Notes: a model not told the origin generated them from the sequence alone. DNA of 64,000 nt from Anthostomella pinea (GCA_963556695.1 CAUWAG010000018.1:2232001-2296000), one strand, 5' to 3'; numbered from the stretch's first letter, positions 22,197 to 33,062 are shown. Translations and numbers: made by a program.

Positions 22197-22460
22197 GAGC
22201 TGAAGCTTGGGGGAGCTGGAGACAAGATCAACCACAGACCCGGTCATCGACTATTTGCCAGGTGCAGTGGTATGACTATGATTATACCTGCCAAAGTTAT
22301 CATAAAGCCGCCCAGAACAAATTCTGCCAACCTTGACACACAGTGAAGTGCTGAAGAGCTTAAGCTTGGGGAGCTGGAACCAGAATCAGCCACAGACCCG
22401 GTCATCGTACCTCAAAGTCATCATAACGCCGACCAGAACAGAACCTTGTAAACGCCGAAA
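22197..22460 (+). repeat. Imperfect direct duplication (about 159-base offset)
   Basis: GAGCTGAAGCTTGGG at 22197 recurs as GAGCTTAAGCTTGGG at 22356. Both are followed by CCACAGACCCGGTCATCG and later by a matching ATAA-GCCG-CCAGAACA block. The two copies have drifted by substitutions and small gaps. Confidence 0.75.
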
Positions 22461-22704
22461 CGCAGTAAAGTGTGCAGCATGTGAAGCATTCTCACGCCTC
22501 TGATCCAGTTGCCGGCGTATTGTACCCACTGCCCTCCTAGTTGGATTGTAGGTACACAGGAATAGTGAAGACTGCGGCCTCATACAGTCCTGCTGCCCGG
22601 GTCCCGTACCAGTAGTAGCAACTGAAGGCCTTGAACACATCTCGCATCGTGTATGAGCCCTTCAGAAGATCATACCACACCCGGGTTTCCCACAGTATTC
22701 GTGC

Positions 22705-22812
22705 GTAACTCCCAACTCGAAGGTAGCTCCCAATTCGAGCGTATATCCCAATTCGAGCGCAACTCCCAGCTCGAGTGTGACTTCTGACTCGAGCGTAACC
22801 CGTAACTCGTGC
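22705..22812 (+). repeat. 18-base tandem repeat, six degenerate units
   Basis: Units start at 22705, 22723, 22741, 22759, 22777 and 22795, exactly 18 bases apart. The approximate consensus is GTAACTCCCAACTCGAGC. The constant period with base differences suggests an old minisatellite. Confidence 0.85.
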
Positions 22813-22845
22813 AACTCGCTCCGAGGTACCCTGCTGGACCACGAG

Positions 22846-23058
22846 CCCCCGTACGTAATAGAAGCATACTGCTGTCCTTAGGCGGCCGGCCTGCTCTCCG
22901 TAGCTCTTGTATGATGACTCAACTCTCCCTGCTCATGAAGGCCCGGCGAAGTCAAATTGAGGTTACCAAGATCCCCCGTACCCTATAGAAACATGCTGCT
23001 GTCCTTATGTGGCGGCCACACTCTCCGTAGCTCTCTTTTGATGAACCAACTCAACCTC
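22846..23058 (+). repeat. Imperfect direct duplication (127-base offset)
   Basis: The segment from CCCCCGTAC at 22846 recurs from 22973. Both contain ATAGAA-CAT-CTGCTGTCCTTA, then CTCTCCGTAGCTCT, then a TGATGA/CAACTC stretch. Confidence 0.75.
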
Positions 23059-23332
23059 AAACAAGCATTTTGCCACACAACTCTCTGCCTTCTCCCAACA
23101 ACCCGTGCCAATGAAGGCCCGACAGCCAATGAACGCTCTGCAAAGTTGAAGCCTAGAGACCCGAATCACAAGCGTAGACCAATGAGGCGTCGAAGTAAAG
23201 ACAAAATCCTCTATACCTTTACTCTGCTAAAGTTCACACCTGGCGTTCACTAAGGTTGCTGGACCCGGAGAAGGCTATAGACACGTCTACATATGCTCCT
23301 GTGGCACCGCTGCTTTAAATACTGGCCTCCCT

Positions 23333-23560
23333 CCAGTAAACCTGTCAGTCACTCAACTATCATCCTTCTGAGCTCCCCTCTGTAAACCTGTCAGTCACCC
23401 AACGACCATCCTTCTGAGCCCGCCAACCCAGACCACAGCTTCGGAAACCACACCATCGTTCAGTTATACTGACAACGAGACATCCTCTCAAGCTTCAAAG
23501 ACCACACGATTGGTTAATTATACTGACAACGAGACATCCTCTCCATTGAATCACGACCAC
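23333..23560 (+). repeat. Two further short direct duplications in the leader of the AT-hook gene
   Basis: TAAACCTGTCAGTCAC plus CATCCTTCTGAGC occurs at about 23338 and again at 23383. A block with TATACTGACAACGAGACATC plus CTCTC occurs at about 23465 and again at 23519. Period is about 45-58 bases. Together with the preceding repeats this makes a run of serial local duplications. Confidence 0.7.
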
Positions 23561-23593
23561 ACATTCAAGACCATACATACCGACGCTATCGAC

Positions 23594-23703
23594 GTAAGTT
23601 CCACCTCGCCCTTCTTCGTTTCCTTCGGCGGGACAGTGTCCCCTGCAACAGCAGCCGACAACTCTGGTCCCTTTCGACCCAAGAGCTAACATATGCGTTG
23701 AAG
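23594..23703 (+). other. Probable 5'-leader intron, near-copy of the first coding intron
   Basis: This 110-base segment begins GTAAGT and ends AAG. It shares long blocks with the coding intron at 23782-23889, including GACAGTGTCCCCTGCAACAG and TTTCGACCCAAGAGCTAA. It is taken as an intron because its partner must be removed to keep the protein in frame. The upstream flanking frame is open but has no ATG. Confidence 0.55.
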
Positions 23704-23754
23704 CCAAGCAACGTCGGCATTAATGCCTACGCAAGCCAGGGTAGCGTTCCCAGC

Positions 23755-25764
23755 ATGAACATGCCTGGCAACTATGTTAACGTAAGTCCTACCTTGCCCT
23801 TCGCTGCCTTTGGCAAGACAGTGTCCCCTGCAACAGTAGCCAACAACCCTTTGGCCCCTTTCGACCCAAGAGCTAATAGCGCGTTCTAGCAACCCGGCCT
23901 TAACGGAGGCTTTAACAATTACGCCAATATTCACTCAATCCACAACACCAACCATGCGATGAGCGGCATGGGTGCTAGTGCTCCGACTGTTCAGCAGTTG
24001 TCGGGGTTCTCCCATGCCGCGCCGTCGCAGTGGAGTGCGTACATTGACCCTGCTCTGAAGGACTACAACACCATGCCCCAGGATCTTCCGTCAAACTGGA
24101 ACAATCTGGCCCAGGCCCCGGGTCAGCAGCAGTTCCCTCCATTCTCCAACCCTGGTCTGGGCGACGGGTACACCACCAACTCCCAGGTTCTTCAGCCAAC
24201 CTGGAACAATCTGGCCCAGTCCCAGAGTGAGCAGCAAGTTCCCAACGCTGTCAACGGCAATGGGACCATGCCTGCCGCTGATTACCAGATGTACCAGGCC
24301 TCTCCGGCGGTGCAGAACAACGTTGACGCGCCGGTGCCAGCGGCAGCACCGGCGCCAACGGTAGCACCCGCTAAAAAAAGAGGACGACCATCGAAGAAGC
24401 GCCCGGCGTCGTCCGGTGCAGATGAGCCGCCTTCCCCCAAGAAGCGAGGACCCATCCGAAAGTTCTCGTGCAAGACATGCCGCGACCATCACGTGAAATG
24501 CGATGGCCAGGAAGGCAGCATCTGCACATATTGCACAGATCATAACGAGCCTTGCGGCTTCGATATGAAAGACAGACGATTCAACGAGGCGGTAACCGAG
24601 ACCATCATGACCGTGGTGAAGAACTGGCAGGGTGCCATCGAGGATCTCTGTACCGTTCTGTCCGCCCTGATCGGGGAGGGTGTCGACAAGGACGACCAGA
24701 TATACGCTGCGAAATTAGTCAAGAAAGGAGAGAGCCCATCTCTCATCGCCCGTGTCGTCGACCCAGCCCCAGGGATACCCGCGGTAGCTGACAACCAAAG
24801 ACTGGCAAGATTGGCTGTTCTTGACCAAGGTGCCAAGCTGGTGGAAAGGAAACGAACGATTAAGGAAGTGAATCGCGCCGGGATTAACACTATTGCTTAC
24901 CTTGCTTGGGTTTGCGAGGGTTACCGGACCGGCGAACTGACAGAGTCTGACGTGCAACGCATCTTGCATAACGTCAGATTGGGCAGATGCCCCGAATTGA
25001 CCGAGCAGGTCGAGCTTTGGGAAGGGTGGGTGAAGCATTGGTACCCGAACGGAGCGGCGCCAAAGGCCGGCGTCAGGGGCAACTTAACACAGCAAACCCC
25101 TACATTAGCCGTCGCCTCATCGTCGGCCGGGTCAACTCCACCGACCCATACTCAGGCCGGCTTGACGATTCCAGCCGCGGCGATGGGCCACGACGACACT
25201 CCCCACGAGATCAACTCGGCTGTGCTGGACCCGATTGTGAATGCCTACGGCGGTCAAGAGTCAGGAGTTGGGGGGTTTGCAGACTGGTGGGCAGACCAAT
25301 CTGCAGACCCGTTTGCAGACCCGTTTGCAGACCCATTTGCAGACCCGTTTGCAGAGCCGAAGGAGACCGCGGCGGAGGAGCCCGCGGTCGCGGAGGAGGT
25401 CGCGGCAGAGGAGGAGCCCGCGGCTTGGGGAGAGGCATCGGATCTTTTCGACGACCCAGATGCTCTCGCCTTATACGAGTCAAAGATTGCGGAAGAGGAC
25501 GCAGCAAAGGAGAAGGCTGCGGCTGAGAAGGAAAGAACGGACTTCATGAAGATATTGAATGCCGGGGCTAGAGAAGAGCAGGCGGCGAAGAAGGCCGCGG
25601 CTGACAAGAAGGCTGCTGCTGAGAAGAAGGCGGCTGCTGAGAAGAAGGCGGCTGATGAGAAGAGGGCGGCTGATGAGAAGAAGGCGGCGGCTCAGGAGAA
25701 GGCCACCATCATGGAAGCTGAGTTAGGCGCTGACTCTGAATCCGAGGTTTCGGAGGAAGAGTAA
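23755..25764 (+). CDS. Zn2Cys6 zinc-cluster protein with AT-hook and charged repeat tail
   Basis: Exons are 23755-23781 and 23890-25764, giving 633 residues. ATG 23755 is the first in-frame ATG. The N-terminal 160 residues are Asn/Gln/Pro-rich and contain a weak internal repeat (SNWNNLAQAPGQQQ / PTWNNLAQSQSEQQ). An AT-hook-like KKRGRPSKK (about 171-179) precedes a cluster C-x2-C-x6-C-x7-C-x2-C-x6-C (about 203-231, starting CKTCRDHHVKC), which fits the fungal binuclear zinc cluster. A helical middle domain (about 235-370) has no recognised signature and the usual fungal regulatory domain is not evident. Then come four to five copies of a 12-base unit coding FADP (25302-25355) and an acidic, Ala/Lys/Glu-rich coiled-coil tail. 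A nuclear DNA-binding role is inferred; target genes are unknown. Confidence 0.78.
25302..25355 (+). repeat. Coding 12-base minisatellite (FADP repeats)
   Basis: Units of GCAGACCCGTTT repeat in frame four to five times inside the zinc-cluster gene. The third unit has CCATTT. Length changes by whole units keep the frame. Confidence 0.85.
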
Positions 25765-26673
25765 AGGGTGTCGCATCTGTCCCAATTTGACATTCAGCAT
25801 GGGTGTCTGGTGTCTGGCGTTTGCAACGATCGAATATGCCCTGGAGGCTTTGCGAGTTTTGAGATTCGAAGATACCGTTTGACATTTTGTAGCATCCGGC
25901 CCCTTAGCTACTTCCTGCATGCACGGTTTGACTGCCATGTCTTTCCGCTCGCAGCAGGGGAGTGGTTAGGGCATAGCGTATCATAAAATGATTTCGTCCC
26001 ACATTGATGACTTGATTGAAACGTGATCGTGATGCATCTCGCCGTGACTTGTTTACTTGTAGCTGATGACTTCACTGCTTGGGAGAATGCCGTCGCCCTG
26101 GAGGGGACCGTCGCACTTGCGACAGTGGCATTCCGATGAAGCACTTGCTTGTGTGTGTTTGGTGTCTTCGGTCCGCGTGGTGATGTTTCGTACGTTGTTC
26201 TGTGCCTCGCTTCCGATGCTGTGGACATACTACAGTCGCGGGCCTCCATGCCGGATGTTGAGCAAAGCTGACGCCCTCGTGAGCAGCAGGGTGCCTTTGC
26301 TCTCCCTCCCGACTGAAGGTGAACGAGTAGAGGAAAGTAGAGTCAGGAGGTAGGGATCGACGTCGCACCTTAACATCATTACTGCTAGCGAAATATTACA
26401 TGTTGGCAGAGCAGCAAGGCCTCAAAGACGATGTTGCCGACATGAGGGAACTACCTCGCTTTGCCAGATGCGCCCAGATACAGCTGTGCGAAACCAAATA
26501 CGCATCACTTGAGGGACTGGTAGAACAGTCAGCTTACAGCTCGAAACTCGGAATGGTGGGATTGATGATCTACTTATACGCACTGGATAGATATCTCCGA
26601 AGGGTGCACATCGACACCACACCACGGCATCTCCGATGTTGCCAGCGCAGCATCTACGCACGCACCACCAACC
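25765..26673. other. Convergent intergenic region, no gene seen
   Basis: No recognisable frame was found. It contains the 3' ends of two converging genes. Confidence 0.4.
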
Positions 26674-27345
26674 CTAATGCTTCGCACTCTCCCTTCTCCG
26701 CCTCTCCTCCGCAACCATGCTGTCGAATCTCATCATGGCCGGATATCCCTCCAGGAACGTATCAGCAACCCAGGTCCACCACAGCTTGCTCCCCGTCTCG
26801 ACCCCATGCTTCGCAAGCCGCGTCCGCGCCAGCCACCACGCCTCCGTGAGGTGTATCGCCAGCACCGGCACGAAGATAGCCTTGACCAACCACACGAAGC
26901 CGTCACCGCCGTACGGGAACCCCGCATCGAGCAGCTCCCACACAGCCGTTCCGGGACGCACGAGCCCAAACCCCAGCGTCGCCGCCGCGCACACGAAGTA
27001 GAAGCTCACGCCGACGAACGACACGACGCCGAGCCCGCGCGGGCGCGTGAACGACTCGATGCCGATGTCGCTGAGGCCGAGCTGGGCGTGCGCGCGCTGC
27101 GCCATGTCGACGAAGCGGACGCGGGCGTCGGCGAGGGAGGACATCGGCGGGGCGATGGGGACGGTGTGCGTGCCGGAGGCAGAGGCGATGGTCAGGAAGT
27201 CGAGGGTCAGGCCCGTGAGCTGCGGGCGCGCCGAGGCCGAGGTCGAGAGGCCGTTGAAGGCGCGGAGGTACTGCTGCAGCTCGGGCGCGTGCTCTTTGTT
27301 CATGTGTGCCTTCAGCCGGTCCTTGTGTGCTTCGTCGAGGGCCAT
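26674..27345 (-). CDS. DUF2470-type integral membrane protein
   Basis: A single exon encodes 223 residues from ATG 27345. The frame is open upstream to other ATGs (27471, 27627), but that extension is Ser/Thr-rich without the family pattern, so the shorter start is preferred. Residues 5-90 fit the DUF2470 helical domain (KDRLKAHMNKEHAPELQQYL, then LTLDFLTIASASGTHTVPIAPPM), found in FMN-binding split-barrel relatives. Two or three membrane segments follow (GVVSFVGVSFYFVCAAATLGFGL; WLVKAIFVPVLAIHLTEAWWLA). The end is a charged Arg/Glu-rich tail. Function is unknown; heme- or lipid-related roles proposed for this domain elsewhere cannot be tested here. Confidence 0.75.
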   Translation of the reverse strand: MALDEAHKDRLKAHMNKEHAPELQQYLRAFNGLSTSASARPQLTGLTLDFLTIASASGTHTVPIAPPMSSLADARVRFVDMAQRAHAQLGLSDIGIESFTRPRGLGVVSFVGVSFYFVCAAATLGFGLVRPGTAVWELLDAGFPYGGDGFVWLVKAIFVPVLAIHLTEAWWLARTRLAKHGVETGSKLWWTWVADTFLEGYPAMMRFDSMVAEERRRRESAKH

Positions 27346-27856
27346 CCTTCCCGATCGGTTGCCTTCAGGGTGTAGGGTAGCTTTAGAACCTCCGTGTGTT
27401 GCGTCTGAAGGAGTGCCAATTGCGTAACACGAGCTCGCTGTGGTGGTTCCAATAAGTTCAGAAGCTGTCATCGATTGTTGCAGTCGCCCGAGACGGAGAT
27501 ATGCAACTAAACAGTACCCACAGAAGACATGGGTATAAGCATAAGTATGCTTGCAACAAGGGCCATTAGCAACAGAATCGAACATTCTGTCCTGGCCAAA
27601 CTCGACAGACTTCAAGCTGTATTTCATCTTACGAGTCTCAAATCAGTAAATACCATCGCAGAATGGAATACGTCCCTCATTCTAGTTAGCCCTGTTGACC
27701 TCATCTTCCAGGGGCTACATTATCAGTGAAAGACCATGGACCAAACAGCATTCTTATCGCCACAAACACGCGCGAAATTGGAAACCACCACCCATCTCTA
27801 CAGTCAGCGGTCAAGACTACGATTATTATGAAGGTCCTTAAATCTAGTGAATCCAC
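27346..27856. other. Intergenic region, no gene seen
   Basis: This lies between the DUF2470 gene and the receptor pseudogene. It contains the probable promoter of the former. No structure was noted. Confidence 0.35.
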
Positions 27857-29400
27857 TTATGACGCATACTCTTTGTGCAGCCCTCTAGCTTTCTCGCCTC
27901 GAACGAACGAGCCGTTGGTATCCGCATTGGATGAGATGGTCGTCAGGGCTGGATGTGCGCCCTCTCTCCGCCGAACCTGTCCGAGGCCCTTCGAACCTCT
28001 CCTCGGCCAGGCCAGGCTCCGCGACCATCTCCGTACGTATGCTGCTCCTAGGCACGTCGCCGAGCCCGGCATGGCCGCCGGTATCGTCGTTGAGGCACGC
28101 CGTCCATGACGTGAAGACGTTGGACAGCAGCGAGTTGTGCGACTTCGGGCGGACCGGGCGTCGTGTCAGCATCTCCGTGGACATGCATCGCGACGAGACG
28201 CGTCGGGCCGTGCGCGTTGTGATGGTTCCGAAGGCCTTGATCAGCGTCTGGCTCAGGAGCTGGCGGATGGCCGGCAGCGAGCCCACGATGATGGAGCCGT
28301 TGAGTTCGAGGCCAATTCAGAGCACCACGTCCGTGTACACCCAGTTTGGATTGGAGGAGCGCGCGAAGGACTGGAGGTAGCGCAGCCGGATACAGCTGAT
28401 AATAACGACGAAGACGCCAAGCAGAACATAAGTATGATGCCCACTCTCTTGTTCAGAGTAGTGGTGGCGGCAGCATCAATGCTCGAACCCGCCGTCCCAG
28501 CCGTCCCAACAGTGTCTCATACGACATTCACTGGAAGACCGCGAACAAGTCGAAAGTACCTATCCGCTGAGAACGCTACTCATGTCTGGTAACCCACGAC
28601 GCAATTCGATTGGAACCATCTGGTCGGGAACATGCGTACGTAGAAGCACAGCATTGCTATCTTGGTAAGCGCTAGAAGTGCTAGGTAGAAGAGCTGGGCA
28701 CCACTCAGCTAAGTCGACACCAGACGAGGTCAGTTTCCTCTCGAACCTCCAGTGCCAAAGCAATCGTTAGTGCGTCGAGCGTCCATATGTCGACATCCAA
28801 AGCCGTGGGGCAGCTGTCGATGGTAAGCTGATTTGTCCTGTCAGACAGGGAAGAAAAGCATGCTTGAGCGTGCCGTATTGACCGAAAATAGTGAAACCGA
28901 CGACCATTACCTGCTCACCCTCAGCTTTGGATTCAATATCACATCGTGATCAGGAAGCCCTATCCAGTTCGACATCACGGTATGGCCTTCCGGGTCGAAC
29001 TGGCGTGCTAACCGCCATCGCCCGTACACACGGAGGCAGAGGCATATGAAGATGAACTCTTCGGCCGCAGTGAAGTCCCAGAAGTCAATTCTTCAGGACC
29101 GCGCTGGGACGTCACATGCCTCATCCGTTACCTTCATCGTAGCTTGAATCCAGTCAGCTGCGGGTTCTCCTCTATTCCATCAGAGGTCATTCACGCACCA
29201 AGCGCTTCTTTGGTGGTGCAAGTCGACGCAATGCATGCCTGGGCGCTGTTGTATAGTGCTTTGACGGTCCAGACACACGTGGTGGTCAAGAGAGATCTGC
29301 ACGCAGAGATGGGCACTGCTTCTGCCATACACGTCCACGGTTCGTGATCAGCACGCACCCCAGGTCTCCAAGCGCGAGATACGACCTACACCCCATAGAG
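27857..29400 (-). pseudogene. CFEM/PTH11-like seven-helix receptor pseudogene
   Basis: Read on the minus strand, pieces of a CFEM-GPCR appear in order but in shifting frames. A CFEM-like segment (YNSAQACIASTCTTKEAL) lies near 29170-29270. An early-helix segment (AAEEFIFICLCLRVYGRWRL, then ARQFDPEGH) lies near 28975-29075. LALLALTKIAMLCFYVRMFP lies near 28620-28690. NKRVGIILMFCL lies near 28415-28460, and the end WVYTDVVL-stop-IGLELNGSIIVGSLPAIRQLL near 28260-28345. At least two lesions are visible: a one-base loss near 28415 and TGA at 28317-28319 where the family has Trp. The long tail down to 27857 stays open. PTH11-type receptors sense surface or nutrient cues. This copy should not make a functional protein. 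Confidence 0.7.
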
Positions 29401-30708
29401 GAACTTCGCTAGCGTACTGAAGCACATCAGCTCGACACAGACATATCAGTAACGCCGGCATGACCAGAAATAAAACCTGGCAGCTGCATCATGAACTGAA
29501 GGCGATTCGTGGGCTCGCACGCCCGGTGCAGTCAACATCGCCCGTGGACGAGGAGGCACAAGAACGCAACGATTTGGACTCCAGATCAAGTTGTCCACAA
29601 GGGGGAACCGGTGCAAGGCACTCGGGTCTGGCAGACCGACGGCGGTGCTGTGGCATCTGGAAGGAGGACGCTACGTCGAGGACTCGGCGGCCAGTTGGGA
29701 CTCTGTGGCAGTTCGTTGACTTTCCCCGAGAGCCATAGACGGCGGCTCAGTCTACTGCCATCGTTACTCGCACCCGCGTTCGCAAGCAGTCCAGCGCCGC
29801 ATATACACTCTCATGGAATGTTATATCTAGCTGTGTCAGATCGATATTCGGACGATCCATGGGATCTGACATCTCGACTTAGCTTTCGCGCGGTCGGTCG
29901 AGGGCCGGTCCCGCAACTCAGATTTGAGACTACCCTACACATTGCGACTCACTCTGGGATCCAACCCTCCATGATGCAAACCACCTAGAACTCCAGCAGC
30001 TGTTGCTGGTACACAAATATATCTTCTATGTCGTATAATATGATGGTGTCGGCAATCAGGGGACATCTGGATGCTCACCCCGGTGACTCCGGGTGACTTG
30101 GACGGTATATAGCTTAGCCTCATAATACAAGTCAACCACGAAGCCTAACCCCAGAAGACCACGGCCCGAGAGACTACTCTCATTGCCAATGCTAGCATGT
30201 GAGGCGCTTACTAGCGCCAGGGTTGCCAGGCTCGAGGCTATAGCAGATAAGAGCAACAGCAGGCGGCATCGGCAACCTCGCACATAACGAGCTCCCGCGC
30301 AGAGACCAAATAGAACATGGGGAACAGACCATGCAGAACCGCAGAGCCATGTGAGATGCGAATAGGCCCGTGCGTTGGAAGTACTTCGTCTCAACTCTTT
30401 CACTCGCACCATTCTCATGGGTGAGTGAGCTCAGGGCAGGGGCATTGGCCGAGTTCACCTTCAGCTGGAAGTGACTTGAATAACATGGTCACCGTTGATA
30501 TCGGTCTGCGCCTTGCACTTGTCCGGTGATGGAAACTGAATATGTGCTATAGAAACATCGCCACCTTGAAGCTCGGCGCTGAGGCTGGCCTACCGAACCC
30601 CTTTCAAGAGATCCTGGCTCCGACACCACATACACGGTATACTGTAACCCGATATTCGACGCATGCCATCGCTCGGATCTCCATCTTCCACCTCCTCGAA
30701 CGAGATCT
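29401..30708. other. Gene-poor spacer, no gene seen
   Basis: Frames above 100 codons exist (for example 29509-29988 on plus) but show no motif, no signal peptide and no splice context. The left edge may still contain the degraded signal peptide of the receptor pseudogene. Confidence 0.35.
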
Positions 30709-32083
30709 CTACACGCACTGCGGGTAGTATGGCGCGGAGATATCTTTGCAGCTCAGGCGGTCAGCAAACATTGTACACCCACTGTACCCCTGGCCGCTAC
30801 GTTGTTGAGATTGTGCCTGAGCGCAAGCCGCCGAGCCTCCGGATGCACCTCCGCTTCCTGCGGTCGACTCCGGAGCCGGAGCAGTAACGATGGTTATCAC
30901 GACCGGACTGGATCCGACAGTGCCTGCACAGGAGAGCCGTCAGTAAGGGAATCTTGGTGTGGACTCGCAGCAGAGTTTTGAAGGTCGCCAATGGTGTCAG
31001 GAAATATAGAACAATGTGGTGAGTATATTTAATCATGCCCATGAAGCATGAGTAATAAACAGCCTCGTGAAAAATTCATCATAGAAAGGGTAGTAGAATG
31101 GTTATGTTTTGGAGTGAGTTACCAATTGTCAACGCCCAGCTCCATCCACTCAAGGCCCATCACAGCTGGACGAAGGGCTTATCGTTTTATCGTTGGGAAC
31201 ACGTCTTGGCACGGCCATCGCATCCGGAGCCGGCCTGTTTCATAGTGCCGCCAGGAACCATGTCTGGGCCGGGGTCGACGCGTTTCTCGGTCTTTGCGTG
31301 GATGTTAATCAGGATCCCTGGGTCGCTGGCCTTCAGGGCTCCAGGGAATTGCACGCCTGCGGGCGTAGCGGCAACTGATGCGATACCTCCAGCGACGGTG
31401 ATCTGGTAGCACGAGATGTAAGATTGTGCGCCACCAGCAGAGCTAACTGTGCGTAGAGCAATAACCTCAGCACGCATTAGATACACACCAGCAGCGGTAT
31501 CGGCAGGTCTGGGGATGTCCATTTTGTCGCAGCAGGTGCTGTGGTCGTTGGTGTCCTAGTTGTCCGAGTCACCGACGGATCCCTTCGCCGACCAGGAGTC
31601 GGCAAAGATCTTATAAAAGAAGCGTGATCCGTCGGCCTTGGAGGCGTCGACAACTGAGCTAAGATACACATTGACGGGTTGGTGATGTGCGCCTCCAAGC
31701 GCTTCACTGCCGCACGTGCGATCACCGGGTTGCTAAACTGCTCGTCGGTAACTTGCTACAACCAGGCCATATGATGAAGCGGACTGACTTGGTGCATCTC
31801 GATAGTGACTGAACATCCGGCTTTCACAGCGCATTGGCCGGCAACACCTTTGCTACCTCCGCCATTGCACCGAATATCGTTACTGGCGACACTCGTAACT
31901 GGTGAATTTGAAGAAGGCATCCATACGCATTGTGTACCGTAGCAGAAGATCAGTACGTCGCGGCACTGTATTCCAGATATACGTATCATGTCAGCGCCAT
32001 CGACACACAGAGCCTGGAGGATAGCATGGCCAGCCACTTGGTGAAAAGGGGCCCTGCCAGCAGGCGTGAAGTGGAGACTTCAT
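30709..32083 (-). pseudogene. AA9 lytic polysaccharide monooxygenase-CBM1 pseudogene
   Basis: On the minus strand an AA9 (formerly GH61) protein can be followed. It includes the mature N-terminal His in VAGHAILQALCVDGAD (about 32010), MPSSNSPVTSVASNDIRCN and QCAVKAGCSVTIEMHQ (31800-31920). The second copper-ligand region is GAHHQPVNVYLSSVVDAS (about 31650-31700), followed by FADSWSAKGSVGDSDN (about 31560-31605). AGVYLMRAEVIALRT and SYISCYQITVAGG follow (31380-31490). A Gly/Ser linker and a CBM1-like end (SGQGYSGCTMFADRLSCKD, YYPQCV, stop) lie at 30709-30935. Breaks include a frameshift in the signal peptide after ATG 32083, TAG at 31556-31558 where the family has Trp (a CpA-to-TpA change on the plus strand), lost frame in the linker, and a Cys changed to Arg in the CBM1. 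Intact AA9 enzymes cleave cellulose oxidatively outside the cell. Confidence 0.8.
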
Positions 32084-33062
32084 GTTGCCCAGCAGCTGAT
32101 GTGCCAAGAGTATGACTATCTCGGTTTGCTGTGTAGAAATGGTCCGAAGGGGGGAGATCAACGGCGGATGCGACGATGCTGATATGTGTCGCCAGCGTCT
32201 GCACCTTCTAGCTGCCACCGCAAGGACCATTGGACTCCGTTGGTTGGATTCGGGCCATATTCCAGTTATACGATATTGAACTCAATATGCTGCATGGATA
32301 GCACTGGCTGCGCGGTTCGTAATGTGAGGAAGGATAAAGCCGGGGTGGATGATACCCCAGGTTATCCCCACGGAACCACTTCAAACATCGCGTTGAAGGA
32401 AGTCCATCCGACAAGCTGACAACCCAGGGTATCTCGATGAAGGGCCGTGTAATACGCTGCCCCTTATCTGAGCTTGCTTTATGGCACGTGAGCTAGCAAA
32501 GCGGGAAACGTGAGCCTGCGTCCCGTGCATCTGGCATTAGGGAAGACAGGTCGAGGTTGGTCCCTCGCCCTGTCGTTGGCTGGAACGCGACCTGCGCCAG
32601 AGGCCCGGGTCTAGTCCTGTAGCGCAATGGTGAGATATTGTCGTCTCACATATAACACCGTCTTTGTCGCGAGCTCCCGGATAGAAGACAGCGGTCTGAT
32701 CCGAAGGAGTGATGGAGTATCGTGAAGCAACCGGGGCTCTTCGATAAGCATTAGATGACGGGCAGAACAATATCAATCCAGGAAAAGATGTCTATGCCTA
32801 TGCACCACTCCGATTGAGTTTGATGGCGTACACTGGCCGGTGGAAGCGTTGATGCAGTAGCGGTAGTCTCCGAGTACGCTTGGAATCACCCGCATGCGCG
32901 ATACTAGGAATGTCTCAGGCAATGCGATCCGAGGTCACTGTGTCTGGCAAGGCCTTGACCCAATAATTGCTGATTCGACAACACGAAGAGAGATATCAGG
33001 GAGAGTGCGTCCTCAGCAGCCTACTCCCCTTGGCGGATTCGCTTCACGCGTCGAAATTGGCT
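32084..33062. other. Gene-poor spacer, no gene seen
   Basis: No recognisable frame was found. It separates the AA9 pseudogene from the small gene on the same strand. Confidence 0.35.

Noticed and set aside
26677..27375. 232-codon plus-strand frame opposite the DUF2470 gene.
   Set aside because: Arg/Pro/His-rich composition typical of a GC-rich shadow frame; the minus strand has the family motif and membrane helices.
29509..29988. 159-codon plus-strand frame.
   Set aside because: No homology pattern, low-quality composition and no promoter or splice context.
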